Positions 41,975-50,429 of a DNA stretch of 64,000 bases are shown here, one piece after another. Source of the DNA: Pseudodesulfovibrio sp. S3 (GTDB lineage Bacteria; Desulfobacterota; Desulfovibrionia; Desulfovibrionales; Desulfovibrionaceae); the NCBI RefSeq assembly GCF_004025585.1, contig NZ_QTZO01000001.1, forward strand, positions 248,001 through 312,000, in the 5' to 3' direction. The position numbers were made by a program, and so were the translations under genes. Within the stretch, counting starts at the first letter, position 1. The number at the start of each line of letters is the position of its first letter. The notes beneath the pieces are model-generated. The model did no database searches, had not been told where the DNA came from, and worked only from the letters and a program-made list of their open reading frames with translations.

Positions 41975-44646
41975 TTCACTTGGCGCGTGACCTGGTTTTG
42001 GTTGCGCGTGAGTCGCTCTTCGGGGATCGCATAGAATACCGCCGAGTTGCCGCAATAGTCATGCAGATGGAAGAACAGCCTATACCTATTGAGTCCTATC
42101 AGGAAATCGGGGATGGCGTCGAGGCCGGCGGCGGAGTGATCGGCCAAGACCATGATCACGGGGCGGTTTCGCTGAATGAAGGATTTTGCTCCCCTGAGCA
42201 CGGCAAGTTCTTCTCCTTCCACATGAATCTTAAGAAAGCTTTGCGTAACATCAGGCATTGAATCCAGACAAGCTGTTTTTACGGATAGTTCACCTTTCTC
42301 GGAGAGCATGGAAGCGAAATCCATGCCCTGTCGAAATCGGCTTTCCCTTCGTTCGCAGGAGGATATCGCTATTTGCTCCAGGTGTATCCTCGGGTCGTCG
42401 TAGCGCTGGTTCAATTTCTTGAAGGTCTCTGGATCGGGTTCGAAGGCGAGGACGGCCCCGAAACGGTCGCTGGTGTACTCGATGAAGGCATCGATGGTCT
42501 GCCCCAGGTGTGCTCCGCAGTCGATCAGATTTTCCCCGCCCCGGGAAGCCGGGACGCAGGGGGCATTGAAATACTTTCGCCCCGAAAGGACCGGATGGGC
42601 ACGGTCGTTTACTTCGCGTCGGGCCACGCGCCACCAGAGGAAATGGCAGAAATGCGACAGGGAACCAGGGTCATGGGACAGCTGCTTACCTATGCGCTCA
42701 AGTAGGGGCCTATCCGGCGACTCGATGACCCAGCCGTTGGGCATGATTTCGGGAAAGGTGCTTTCGCTGAGGTCGTAGAAATGCCGAACATCCGTGCAGC
42801 CGAGACCTTTGAGAAAGTCGGCCAGGGGAGCGAATTCCAGGGTGGCGATGCAGACGACGAAGGTCATCGTCGTTTTGGCCTGCTTGGGGATATCGTCAGG
42901 CGTGACCACTGGAACGCCCCGAAGGCTGTCGCTGCCGTAGTCCCTGTCGACGATCAGGCGCGCTTGGATGCCCGCATGGGCCAGGCAGTCCAGGGCCATT
43001 TGTCCCATCTTCCCGGCGCCGTAGAGGACGATGCCTTCCGCCGACACGGGGCGCAGGGGCGAAGGCACGAGCAAGGGAGTTTCGAGGATCGCTTTCAGTT
43101 CGTTTTTGAAGCGGGCGTATGCCTGGGCTCGGGCTTGCAATTCGTCCAATAGCCTGACGGCCTCCGTGGGGTTCGGGGAACCCGGCATGGCTTCCCCGAG
43201 GAGGGGGTGACAAGCGTCAGCGGCTTCCATGTCGCCGAGAGCCTCTTGGCTTTGGATCAGATGCCACAGGATGCGCCAGTGGCCGAAACCGTGTTCCCGA
43301 GCCCGGGAAAAGAGGGTGGCAGCCCGGGCGTGATTCCCCTGTTTCTGGCGGATGAGACCGTGCCAGAATCCGAGTACCGGGTCTTCCGGGAAAAGGGTGG
43401 CGTAGTGGATGACGCTCCCCTTGGTCGGGGTGGTCATCTCCTCCGGGCTGTCGGCGATTGCCAGGTCGGTCTCAAGCAGTACGTCAAGTTCTTCCGAAAG
43501 GGTGTTGGTCGCGAATGGCTCGGCACTGTCTCCCAGGGATCGGAGGAATATCCGGTGGCCTGGGAGCGGAGGCCGGATCGCATCGTCAAACTCGTGGAGC
43601 CGTTTGGGCCGCTTAAGGAGTTCGGCATAGAGTTTGTGGAAACGGTCCACGGTCTTTTCCAGGGTGAAGTGGGTCTTTGTGTACCGCCTCGCGTTGTCAC
43701 CCAGTCGTCTGCGCTCTTCTGGATGGCTGTAAAGGAATTCGATGGCATCGGCGTAGGCCTGCGGGCTGTCCACCAGCAAGCCGGTCTCTCCGTCTTGGAT
43801 GATGGTCCTTTCACAGCCATTGGCAAAGGCTACAGGGGGCACGCCTGCGGCCATGGCCTCGAGCAGGGCCTGTTCTCCCGTGCCGTAGTGCCTGGCGTTC
43901 AGTGGGTACCCGAAGACGTCCAATTCCCGGAAGACCTCGGCGATGTCGTCCACATGTCCTTTGAACGAGAACCGACCCGCCAGTCCCAGGTCGGCCGCAG
44001 CGTTTTCGAGTTCCGGCCGTGCCGCTCCTTCTCCGCAGACCACGAAGCGGACGCCCGGGATATTGACGGCCGCGCTCATATGGAGGAATTCCGGGTGCAT
44101 CTTACAGAAATCGACCGTCCCGACGTAGCCGACATTGAACTCCGTGTGCGGCCTGGGGGTGATGCCCGCGACCCGCTTGGTGCTCCCCCCGGCGATGAAG
44201 AGGGTGCAGACCTTTTCCGGCTGTTGCGCCCGGATGAGCGGATGGTCTTCGGAATAAGGGGTCGAGAGGCAGAAGATGTCGGCCAGATCGAGGGCGTCAC
44301 GGGTGAAGACGGCGGGCGGATGGAAGCCGGAGACATGGGAGAAGAAGAGTGTCCTCGCGGGTGGAAGCGTAACCGAATACAGGAATTTGTTCAGCAGGGG
44401 GTGGTTCCACCACTCCACCTGGATGATGTCCGCCTGTTCCGCTTTCCGCAATATTCGGTCGTAGGGAACCTCGGAGTGCGCCGTGATTGCGCGGCGCGCG
44501 CACAAATCCCGGGAGTGGGCACTGAGCCGGTCCAGGCAGACGACCTCGTGGATGAAACTGCTGGCGCCGGAACTGCCGACGATATTGGTGACGACTTGCC
44601 CGACACCGCCTCCCAGGTGTGTGGTGATGTGGAGAATGGTGGGCAT
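41971..44646 (-). CDS. Glycosyltransferase family 4 fused to FkbM-family methyltransferase
   Basis: An 891-residue fusion. Residues 1-345 are a GT4 (GT-B) glycosyltransferase with THLGGGVGQVV at the N-terminus and EQALLEAMAAGVPPV (258-272) and DGETGLLVDS in the donor domain. Residues about 410-515 look like helical repeats. Residues 538-590 are a Rossmann-like module (LYGAGKMGQ, IVDRDYGSDSLRG). Residues 706-880 are FkbM (LIDCGAHLGQTIDAF, LAFEPDPE, LKIHVEGEELAVLRGA). It could add a sugar and then methylate it, a capping arrangement known to stop chain growth in some O-antigens. Here this is inference. Confidence 0.88.
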   Translation of the reverse strand: MPTILHITTHLGGGVGQVVTNIVGSSGASSFIHEVVCLDRLSAHSRDLCARRAITAHSEVPYDRILRKAEQADIIQVEWWNHPLLNKFLYSVTLPPARTLFFSHVSGFHPPAVFTRDALDLADIFCLSTPYSEDHPLIRAQQPEKVCTLFIAGGSTKRVAGITPRPHTEFNVGYVGTVDFCKMHPEFLHMSAAVNIPGVRFVVCGEGAARPELENAAADLGLAGRFSFKGHVDDIAEVFRELDVFGYPLNARHYGTGEQALLEAMAAGVPPVAFANGCERTIIQDGETGLLVDSPQAYADAIEFLYSHPEERRRLGDNARRYTKTHFTLEKTVDRFHKLYAELLKRPKRLHEFDDAIRPPLPGHRIFLRSLGDSAEPFATNTLSEELDVLLETDLAIADSPEEMTTPTKGSVIHYATLFPEDPVLGFWHGLIRQKQGNHARAATLFSRAREHGFGHWRILWHLIQSQEALGDMEAADACHPLLGEAMPGSPNPTEAVRLLDELQARAQAYARFKNELKAILETPLLVPSPLRPVSAEGIVLYGAGKMGQMALDCLAHAGIQARLIVDRDYGSDSLRGVPVVTPDDIPKQAKTTMTFVVCIATLEFAPLADFLKGLGCTDVRHFYDLSESTFPEIMPNGWVIESPDRPLLERIGKQLSHDPGSLSHFCHFLWWRVARREVNDRAHPVLSGRKYFNAPCVPASRGGENLIDCGAHLGQTIDAFIEYTSDRFGAVLAFEPDPETFKKLNQRYDDPRIHLEQIAISSCERRESRFRQGMDFASMLSEKGELSVKTACLDSMPDVTQSFLKIHVEGEELAVLRGAKSFIQRNRPVIMVLADHSAAGLDAIPDFLIGLNRYRLFFHLHDYCGNSAVFYAIPEERLTRNQNQVTRQVK

Positions 44647-44688
44647 GTTTGTATGGTACCTTTCGCTCGGGAGGACAATGGTTCGTGG

Positions 44689-45717
44689 CTATTGATGGCT
44701 GCAGCCGATCAACTTGCAGATTCTCTTGTAATCTTCGGCTGCCGTCGGATCTTCGGCGAGCACGTCCTGAATGCTGGTCTTTCTGGGCTTGGGTGGTTTG
44801 GGAATGGGAAGGCCGACGCGCCTGAAAAGGGCGTTTAACTCGAACCTGATCCGATCCATGAAGGTCTTGGGAGGGCGGTCGCGCATCCAGTACCATTTAT
44901 TCTTCTTGGGCAGAATGCTCAGCATCATTATGCGCATGGTGTTGTCTACGTAGAACGTGGCCTTTGTGGTGGAGATCCCTTTTTCTTCGACCAGGTAGTT
45001 CACGATGTCATTCTTCAGCGTTGCCAGTTCGGGATAGTATTTGTTTTTCCGGACCAGGTTCTTGGAGGTTGCCAGGACGGATTTGAAGTTCTTGGTGCTT
45101 TTCGGTTCATCGCAAATGACTTGATGGAAAGAGTTGACTGTAGCCACCTTGCCCTGAGCGATCAGGATCAGGGCGAAATATAATTCACAGAAGTTGTAGT
45201 CGACAACTCCCTCTGGGAATCGATCCAGGGCGAACTGGAGGCATTCAGTCCGTTGCAGGGAGTAAAATACAGGGTGATAATAGGTGAAAAATTGAAGTAA
45301 GCGTGTGGCCGGGCAGTCTGCATCCGCCTGAAAAAAATGGGCCTCGGGTCTTCTGAGGACAATTTTCCCATTGGAATTGAAGAAAACCTTTCCCTGAATG
45401 GCGGCATAGTCTGGATTGCTTTCCAGGAAAGCCAGACTTTTTTTCAAAAAGGACAGCGATGGGTAGATGTCATCGGCGGTAACCATGGTGTAGGGGGTTT
45501 GCGTACGCTTTGTGGCCTCGCGAAATCTGGCCAGCGGATGGACGCCCGGAGCATGATAGTACTCAATGTTCTTGAAATCGAATTGAGGAATGAATTTGGA
45601 TTCTGTCGCGTCCATGACAATAATTTTAACTTCGAATTCATCCAGAAAGGACAGGATATTATCGAGTAAGTGGTGCCTGTTTAACGTCAGGAGAATCAAG
45701 GTGATTTCGTTCTTCAT
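44689..45717 (-). CDS. Glycosyltransferase, GT2-like N-terminus
   Basis: A 342-residue protein starting MKNEITLILLTLNRHHLLDN, a GT-A pattern, with VTADDIYPS as the DxD-like metal site. The C-terminal half is basic and ends with a Pro/Lys-rich stretch. It probably transfers a sugar in the surface glycan. AAGGAC precedes ATG 45717. A diverged, broken paralog of its first 70 residues lies directly upstream at 45814-46062. Codon use looks somewhat more AT-rich than in neighbouring genes. Confidence 0.78.
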   Translation of the reverse strand: MKNEITLILLTLNRHHLLDNILSFLDEFEVKIIVMDATESKFIPQFDFKNIEYYHAPGVHPLARFREATKRTQTPYTMVTADDIYPSLSFLKKSLAFLESNPDYAAIQGKVFFNSNGKIVLRRPEAHFFQADADCPATRLLQFFTYYHPVFYSLQRTECLQFALDRFPEGVVDYNFCELYFALILIAQGKVATVNSFHQVICDEPKSTKNFKSVLATSKNLVRKNKYYPELATLKNDIVNYLVEEKGISTTKATFYVDNTMRIMMLSILPKKNKWYWMRDRPPKTFMDRIRFELNALFRRVGLPIPKPPKPRKTSIQDVLAEDPTAAEDYKRICKLIGCSHQ

Positions 45718-45813
45718 TTCGGTCCTTCGTAAATGTAATCCAGTGCTCAATGAGTTGAGCCTGCTTTTTTTCGTAAGTGATGCCACCCTAAACCTAAGCG
45801 GAGTGTTTAGCTC

Positions 45814-46062
45814 TTAGTTGGGACAGCTCCTTATCAAATTAGGGCCTGCTTCTTGAGAGCCTGTTGGATCTTTTTGGCCGGATGCATCCCCGGAGCATGA
45901 ATATAGAGAATGTTGGAAAAGGTCTTTTGTGTCTCGTACCGGGGTCTGCGTGGAGTCGATTGCAACCGTTTTTATGTTGAATTCGTCCAGAAACGGCAGG
46001 GTATCGTCGAGCAGGTGATGCCGGTTGTGCGTCGGGAGGATTATGGTGATGTCAGAGTGCAT
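45814..46062 (-). pseudogene. Truncated, frameshifted paralog of the adjacent glycosyltransferase
   Basis: The open frame (82 residues) starts MHSDITIILPTHNRHHLLDD, parallel to the N-terminus of the gene at 45717 (LDEFNIK against LDEFEVK). After about residue 48 homology continues only in another frame, which reads NILYIHAPGMHPAKK, matching NIEYYHAPGVHPLAR of the intact gene. The DxD region and everything after are missing. It is a decayed copy, diverged enough not to be a recent duplication. Confidence 0.75.
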
Positions 46063-46122
46063 ATAGGTCCGTGTCGATTGGTTGCGGGTGGTTGATTGCT
46101 TTTGGATCAGCGGTCGGGTTCC

Positions 46123-47301
46123 CTAGAGTTCCATCAGGTCGATTCTGTTCAGAGTGGTGTGCTCCTTGGAACGGGCGCTGAGGTCGTGTCCGACGACCGT
46201 GCCGTTGGTCTCCATCCTGTCCGCTCCGTCCAGGATGCGGCGCTCCTTCTCCTTTCGGTTGACCTGGCCGTCCATGGCGGCGGCCTCGGTGTTCGGCCCG
46301 GCCATGAAAATGTTCCCCATGACGTAGCGGAACCGGTACTGCAGGATGAATTCCACGGTTTCCTCCCATTCCTCGGAGGTTTCCGTGGGGAAGCCCGCGA
46401 TCACGTGGGTCTCCAATTCCACCCGGGAGCCGTCGAAGATCGAGTTGAACACCGTGTGCAACTCTTCTTTCGTGTAACCTCGCTTCATGGCCGCTAGCAC
46501 CCTGTCGTTGGCCGACTGGATAGGCACGAGCGCCTGAAAGATCGTGCCGTCCTTGACAAGCGCGCTCAACTCTTCGGTATAGTGCAGGCACCAGGCGGGG
46601 TGGATCTGTTTGAGGCTGATCCGGACGTCGGGGTGTATGGCTTTGAGTTCCCGGATGAGTTCGATGAGGGTTGTGCCGGTATCCACTCCATAGGCACCGA
46701 TGTCGTCACCGAAGAGGGCGATATTCTTGACCTCGGTCTTCTCGACCATTTCCCGGGCCTTGGCGACGAGCTTTTCTTTGGGGAAGCTCCGGTAGGGCGG
46801 GAAGGCCCGCACCTCGGTGCAGTAGGTACAGAGCCTGGTGCAGCCCTCGGACAGGAAAATTTTGATGTATTGGTCGTCGTTGCCGATTTTTAATTCGGGG
46901 TGGAGTTTCTTGTACTCGTCGATGGGCAGGGGGATGGGCGCCTCGACCACAGGGTACGGAGCGTCCATATGCTCAACCCCGAAGACCTTGGCGAACTCCT
47001 CACGGTCGTTGTTGTAGTGGATGATCTCGCCGTGAAAATTGTTCTCTACTTCCGAGGGGTCGATGGACGGCAGGCAACCTGCGGCCACCACCGAAAATCC
47101 CCTGGACTCGAAGTCCTTGAGAACCGAGATGCTGTTGTCGTGGAAGTCGCCTCTCACGGCGCAGGTCCAGACAAGAACCTTGTCCGCTTTCTCGGGGGTA
47201 TCGACCAACTCGTGGCCGTTCTGTAGAAGGGCTTCCCTGTACTGTGTGGTGTTGACTCTGCGCATGGGGCATATATTCAATGTCTTGATATAAACTTTCA
47301 T
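46123..47301 (-). CDS. Methylthiotransferase-like radical SAM protein (MiaB/RimO family layout)
   Basis: A 392-residue protein. The N-terminal UPF0004-type domain keeps three Cys for an auxiliary cluster: C11 (NICPM), C47 (WTCAV) and C76 (AAGCL). The radical-SAM motif is CTRLCTYC (C154, C158, C161), in EGCTRLCTYCTEVRAFPPYRS. A C-terminal TRAM domain, used by MiaB and RimO to hold their substrates, appears to be missing. Location inside a glycan locus argues against tRNA or ribosomal protein S12 as substrate. The real substrate is unknown. Confidence 0.82.
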   Translation of the reverse strand: MKVYIKTLNICPMRRVNTTQYREALLQNGHELVDTPEKADKVLVWTCAVRGDFHDNSISVLKDFESRGFSVVAAGCLPSIDPSEVENNFHGEIIHYNNDREEFAKVFGVEHMDAPYPVVEAPIPLPIDEYKKLHPELKIGNDDQYIKIFLSEGCTRLCTYCTEVRAFPPYRSFPKEKLVAKAREMVEKTEVKNIALFGDDIGAYGVDTGTTLIELIRELKAIHPDVRISLKQIHPAWCLHYTEELSALVKDGTIFQALVPIQSANDRVLAAMKRGYTKEELHTVFNSIFDGSRVELETHVIAGFPTETSEEWEETVEFILQYRFRYVMGNIFMAGPNTEAAAMDGQVNRKEKERRILDGADRMETNGTVVGHDLSARSKEHTTLNRIDLMEL

Positions 47302-47305
47302 AATG

Positions 47306-48418
47306 CTAGACCGTGTACATGATGGTGTCGTTACAGCTTGTGGAGTGGTGCCTGATGTAAATCCGGTAGTCCGGGGCGATGTCGTGTATATACTCGGGGA
47401 TTTCCAGGAGGTCGATGATGTTGTGGTAGAGACAGATGCCGAGCTTGGGGTGGTGTTTCTGGATAGTATCCTTCGCGCCTTTCAGGGCATTCAGCTCGGC
47501 CCCTTCCAAATCCATTTTGATGATTGAGACAGGGACGTCCTTCAATTCATCGTCGATTCTGACTACTTCAATGCCGTCATCATTTTTTTTGTCCATGACC
47601 GAGGCGTTTGATTCGCTGACCGCGGAATAGACGCCGTCCCAACTGAAGCCGATGGAACCGTTGCGGTTGTACACTCCCTTGGGGATGATCGTAACATTGT
47701 CTATGCCGTTGTCGGCGATGCACGCAGCAAGGGCTTCAAGGATGTTTTTGTCCGGTTCGAATGCGTAGATGTGTTTGTACCGGCCCTTGGACGTTTTATT
47801 GAAAAGCGTAATGGTGTCACCATCGAAGGCTCCGCAGTCGACATAGACTGAGTCCTCGTCCGCCGCCAGCAGCGATTTGAACAGGTACCAGTCGTCATCG
47901 ACCCGGGGAATGGACTCGAAGTCTTCTCGTTTTCCCGTGCTGTGTGCCTTCAGGACCTGGCGATAAACTTGACGCGACAGATCGTCAGCCAGAAAAGCTT
48001 CCACGGCCTTGAACCGTTCTATGTGTTGCGTGAAGTAGGGTTGGAATTGTTTGCCGGAGAAATAATGGGTGCAGTTGAAGTCCACGGGGCAGACCGAATT
48101 CGCACCGAATTGAGTCTCCAGTTGTTCCTTAATCTCCCAGAAGTAGGCGGGGGAAGTGACGACAAAGGTCTTGGTGTCAGGCAGCGAGGCTACCTGATCG
48201 AGAGACTGGACGGTATACCCTAAAATCTGTCTGCCGTGCTTCTTCTTGTCGTTGTCGCAGATGGACAGGGCCGTGAATCCTTTTTGCTCAAAGCGTTGCA
48301 GAATGCCCTTGAGCGCGAAGCCTGCGCCGAAGAACACGATGGGTGCCGCCTTGTCCCGGGATGCAAAAAAGGCGTCCGCAACGTTGGAGTTCATTGTCAG
48401 TTGTTCATATGAAAGCAT
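47306..48418 (-). CDS. FkbM-family methyltransferase with N-terminal Rossmann-like module
   Basis: A 370-residue protein. Residues 25-75 form the module VFFGAGFALKGILQ, ICDNDKKKHGRQILG. The FkbM domain starts near residue 190: VYVDCGAFDGDTITLF, YAFEPDKNILEAL and IKMDLEGAELNALKGA. The layout equals that of the protein at 40868-41974, so the two may act on successive residues or positions. AGGATAG precedes ATG 48418. The next gene follows after 4 bases. Confidence 0.87.
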   Translation of the reverse strand: MLSYEQLTMNSNVADAFFASRDKAAPIVFFGAGFALKGILQRFEQKGFTALSICDNDKKKHGRQILGYTVQSLDQVASLPDTKTFVVTSPAYFWEIKEQLETQFGANSVCPVDFNCTHYFSGKQFQPYFTQHIERFKAVEAFLADDLSRQVYRQVLKAHSTGKREDFESIPRVDDDWYLFKSLLAADEDSVYVDCGAFDGDTITLFNKTSKGRYKHIYAFEPDKNILEALAACIADNGIDNVTIIPKGVYNRNGSIGFSWDGVYSAVSESNASVMDKKNDDGIEVVRIDDELKDVPVSIIKMDLEGAELNALKGAKDTIQKHHPKLGICLYHNIIDLLEIPEYIHDIAPDYRIYIRHHSTSCNDTIMYTV

Positions 48419-48450
48419 GGACTATCCTATCGATTGAGCTTGACGGGGGC

Positions 48451-50226
48451 CTACTCTGCGTTTTTTTGATTGTCTTCGAATTGCATTTTGTAAAGATTGG
48501 CATAAAGGGGGCAGCTCTCAATGAGTTCAGCGTGTGTCCCGGAGGTGACTATGCGGCCGTTCTCCATGACCAAGATGACGTCGGCGTTGAGGATAGTGGA
48601 GAGCCGATGCGCGATGACAATGGAGGTGCGCCCCTCCATGAGGTTGTCCAAAGCCATCTGGACTACACGTTCAGACTCGGTGTCTAGGGCGCTGGTGGCC
48701 TCGTCCAGGATGAGCAGGGAGGGATCTTTCATGATCGCGCGAGCTATGGTCAGTCGCTGCTTCTGCCCTCCCGATATCTTGACCCCGCCTTCACCGACGA
48801 CCGTGTCGTAGCCTTCAGGCATGGCTGAGACGAATTCATGGGCGTAGGCACCCTTGGCCGCACGCACCACCGCATCCATATCGTAGTCATCGTGGGCGTA
48901 GGCGATGTTCTCCGAAACGGAGACGTTGAACAGAAAGGTGTCCTGTGAGACCAAACCAATCCCTTGGCGTAAGCTCTTCAGTGTATATTGCTGGATGGGA
49001 CGTCCGTTGAGCAGGATACGTCCTTTGTCCAAATCGTAGAAGCGCGGCAAAAGATTTACCAGGGTAGTCTTTCCTGCGCCACTCGGTCCGACTATCGCTA
49101 CCCGTTGCCCAGCCTTGATGTTCAGGTTGATGTTGCTCAGTGACGGGTGGTTTGTACGCGGATAGGCAAAGTCTACGTTTTCGTAGGTGAGTTCCCTCAA
49201 CTGGCCGTCGAATTCGAAGTCACCGTCAGTTTCAGCCTGGATGTCCGGGGAGTCGAGCATGTCGAATACTCGCTCCGTACCCGCCAAGCCGGTCTGTATC
49301 GATTGGTTGGCTGAGTTCATCTTTTTGATCGGATCGTACAGTTGGATCAGGCACACCAGGAACGCCGTCAGGTCTCCCGGCGTCATCACGCCTTCAACCA
49401 CTCTCATTCCGCCTACCCAGAGGACCGTGGCGCCGGCTGCGGCGGCAATGATGTCCATAATCCGGGATGACCCTTCGTTGTAAAGGAGACTACGGATGAG
49501 TAATCTGGTGAGGTTCTCGTTTTCGTGGGCGAAGGCAGATTCCGTGCGCTGTTCGTTTGCGAATCCCTTGATGACTTTAATTCCCGAGAAGTTTTCCTCC
49601 AATAAAACATTAAGTCCTGAGAGGTTCGCTTGTGTTCTTCTGCCATATTTTCGAATCTTTTGGCCGAAGTAGATAAATGGATAAATTGCTATGGGCATGA
49701 CCAGTAGGCTCCAGAAAGCTAGGTATGCGTCGAGGAAAATGGTCGTGCCGATCAATCCGGCAAGAGTAAATATCTGGCGTACGAACATGATCACGTTTGG
49801 CAAACAAGCGCGGACCGAGGTCACGTCACCCCCGACGCGGTTCATGAGCATGCCTATTTCGCTATCGGCAAAATACGCCATGGGCAGGCGGATGATCTTG
49901 GAGAACATGTCCCTGCGGAGGTCTCTTAAAACCTCCAGGCCCGTGGCGTTCATGATGACAACCTGGCCTATCTGTGTGATGCATTTGGAAACGATAAGAA
50001 TGACGAAAGCGAGGATGCAGAGTTTGAGCGTTGCGGCGTCCTTATCGATGAGGACTTGGTCTGTGACGTATTTAGTTAACCAAGCCAGTGCAGGGCCTAT
50101 GGGGGCATAAAGTAGCATGGCCAATATGGCAAATAGAATGCGCGATTTATACGGACCGAAATAGCCTATGCTCCGTTTTAGCAAATACCAGCTGGAAAAT
50201 TTAAACAATTTAACGTTGTTAGCCAA
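48451..50226 (-). CDS. MsbA-like ABC exporter (permease-ATPase fusion)
   Basis: A 591-residue half-transporter. Residues 20-315 hold about six membrane helices of type IV ABC exporters; residues 340-585 are the ATPase with Walker A VGPSGAGKTT, signature ISGGQKQRLTIARAI, Walker B LLILDEATSALD and the H-loop His in IVIAHRLST. This layout fits flipping of lipid-linked glycan or lipid A-like molecules. As first gene of the locus it probably exports its product. The start is a TTG at 50226 with GGAGA upstream. Confidence 0.92.
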   Translation of the reverse strand: MANNVKLFKFSSWYLLKRSIGYFGPYKSRILFAILAMLLYAPIGPALAWLTKYVTDQVLIDKDAATLKLCILAFVILIVSKCITQIGQVVIMNATGLEVLRDLRRDMFSKIIRLPMAYFADSEIGMLMNRVGGDVTSVRACLPNVIMFVRQIFTLAGLIGTTIFLDAYLAFWSLLVMPIAIYPFIYFGQKIRKYGRRTQANLSGLNVLLEENFSGIKVIKGFANEQRTESAFAHENENLTRLLIRSLLYNEGSSRIMDIIAAAAGATVLWVGGMRVVEGVMTPGDLTAFLVCLIQLYDPIKKMNSANQSIQTGLAGTERVFDMLDSPDIQAETDGDFEFDGQLRELTYENVDFAYPRTNHPSLSNINLNIKAGQRVAIVGPSGAGKTTLVNLLPRFYDLDKGRILLNGRPIQQYTLKSLRQGIGLVSQDTFLFNVSVSENIAYAHDDYDMDAVVRAAKGAYAHEFVSAMPEGYDTVVGEGGVKISGGQKQRLTIARAIMKDPSLLILDEATSALDTESERVVQMALDNLMEGRTSIVIAHRLSTILNADVILVMENGRIVTSGTHAELIESCPLYANLYKMQFEDNQKNAE

Positions 50227-50429
50227 AATATCTCCAATTATTATTCTGTAGCAAAATTCTATTAAGGTGATTAATTAAGTGTGTAAAGTGTAAAATTATG
50301 TAAATATTTATTGTCAGTAGGCTAAGTTCGGCCGACTCGGGGTGACCATCTCCCGGGTGACCTTGTCCGCTGGACAATTCCGGGCGGCAAGGCCTGCGGG
50401 TCTCTGCTGGAGTTGTTTTACAAGCAAAT

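Noticed and set aside
43207-44838. A 543-codon plus-strand frame opposite the glycosyltransferase-FkbM fusion
   Set aside because: The minus-strand protein has clear GT4 and FkbM motifs; the plus frame shows none and mirrors third-position GC bias.
46123-47301. Assignment as MiaB or RimO
   Set aside because: Cluster motifs fit the superfamily, but the TRAM domain appears absent and the gene is embedded in a glycan locus, so a tRNA or S12 role is not supported.
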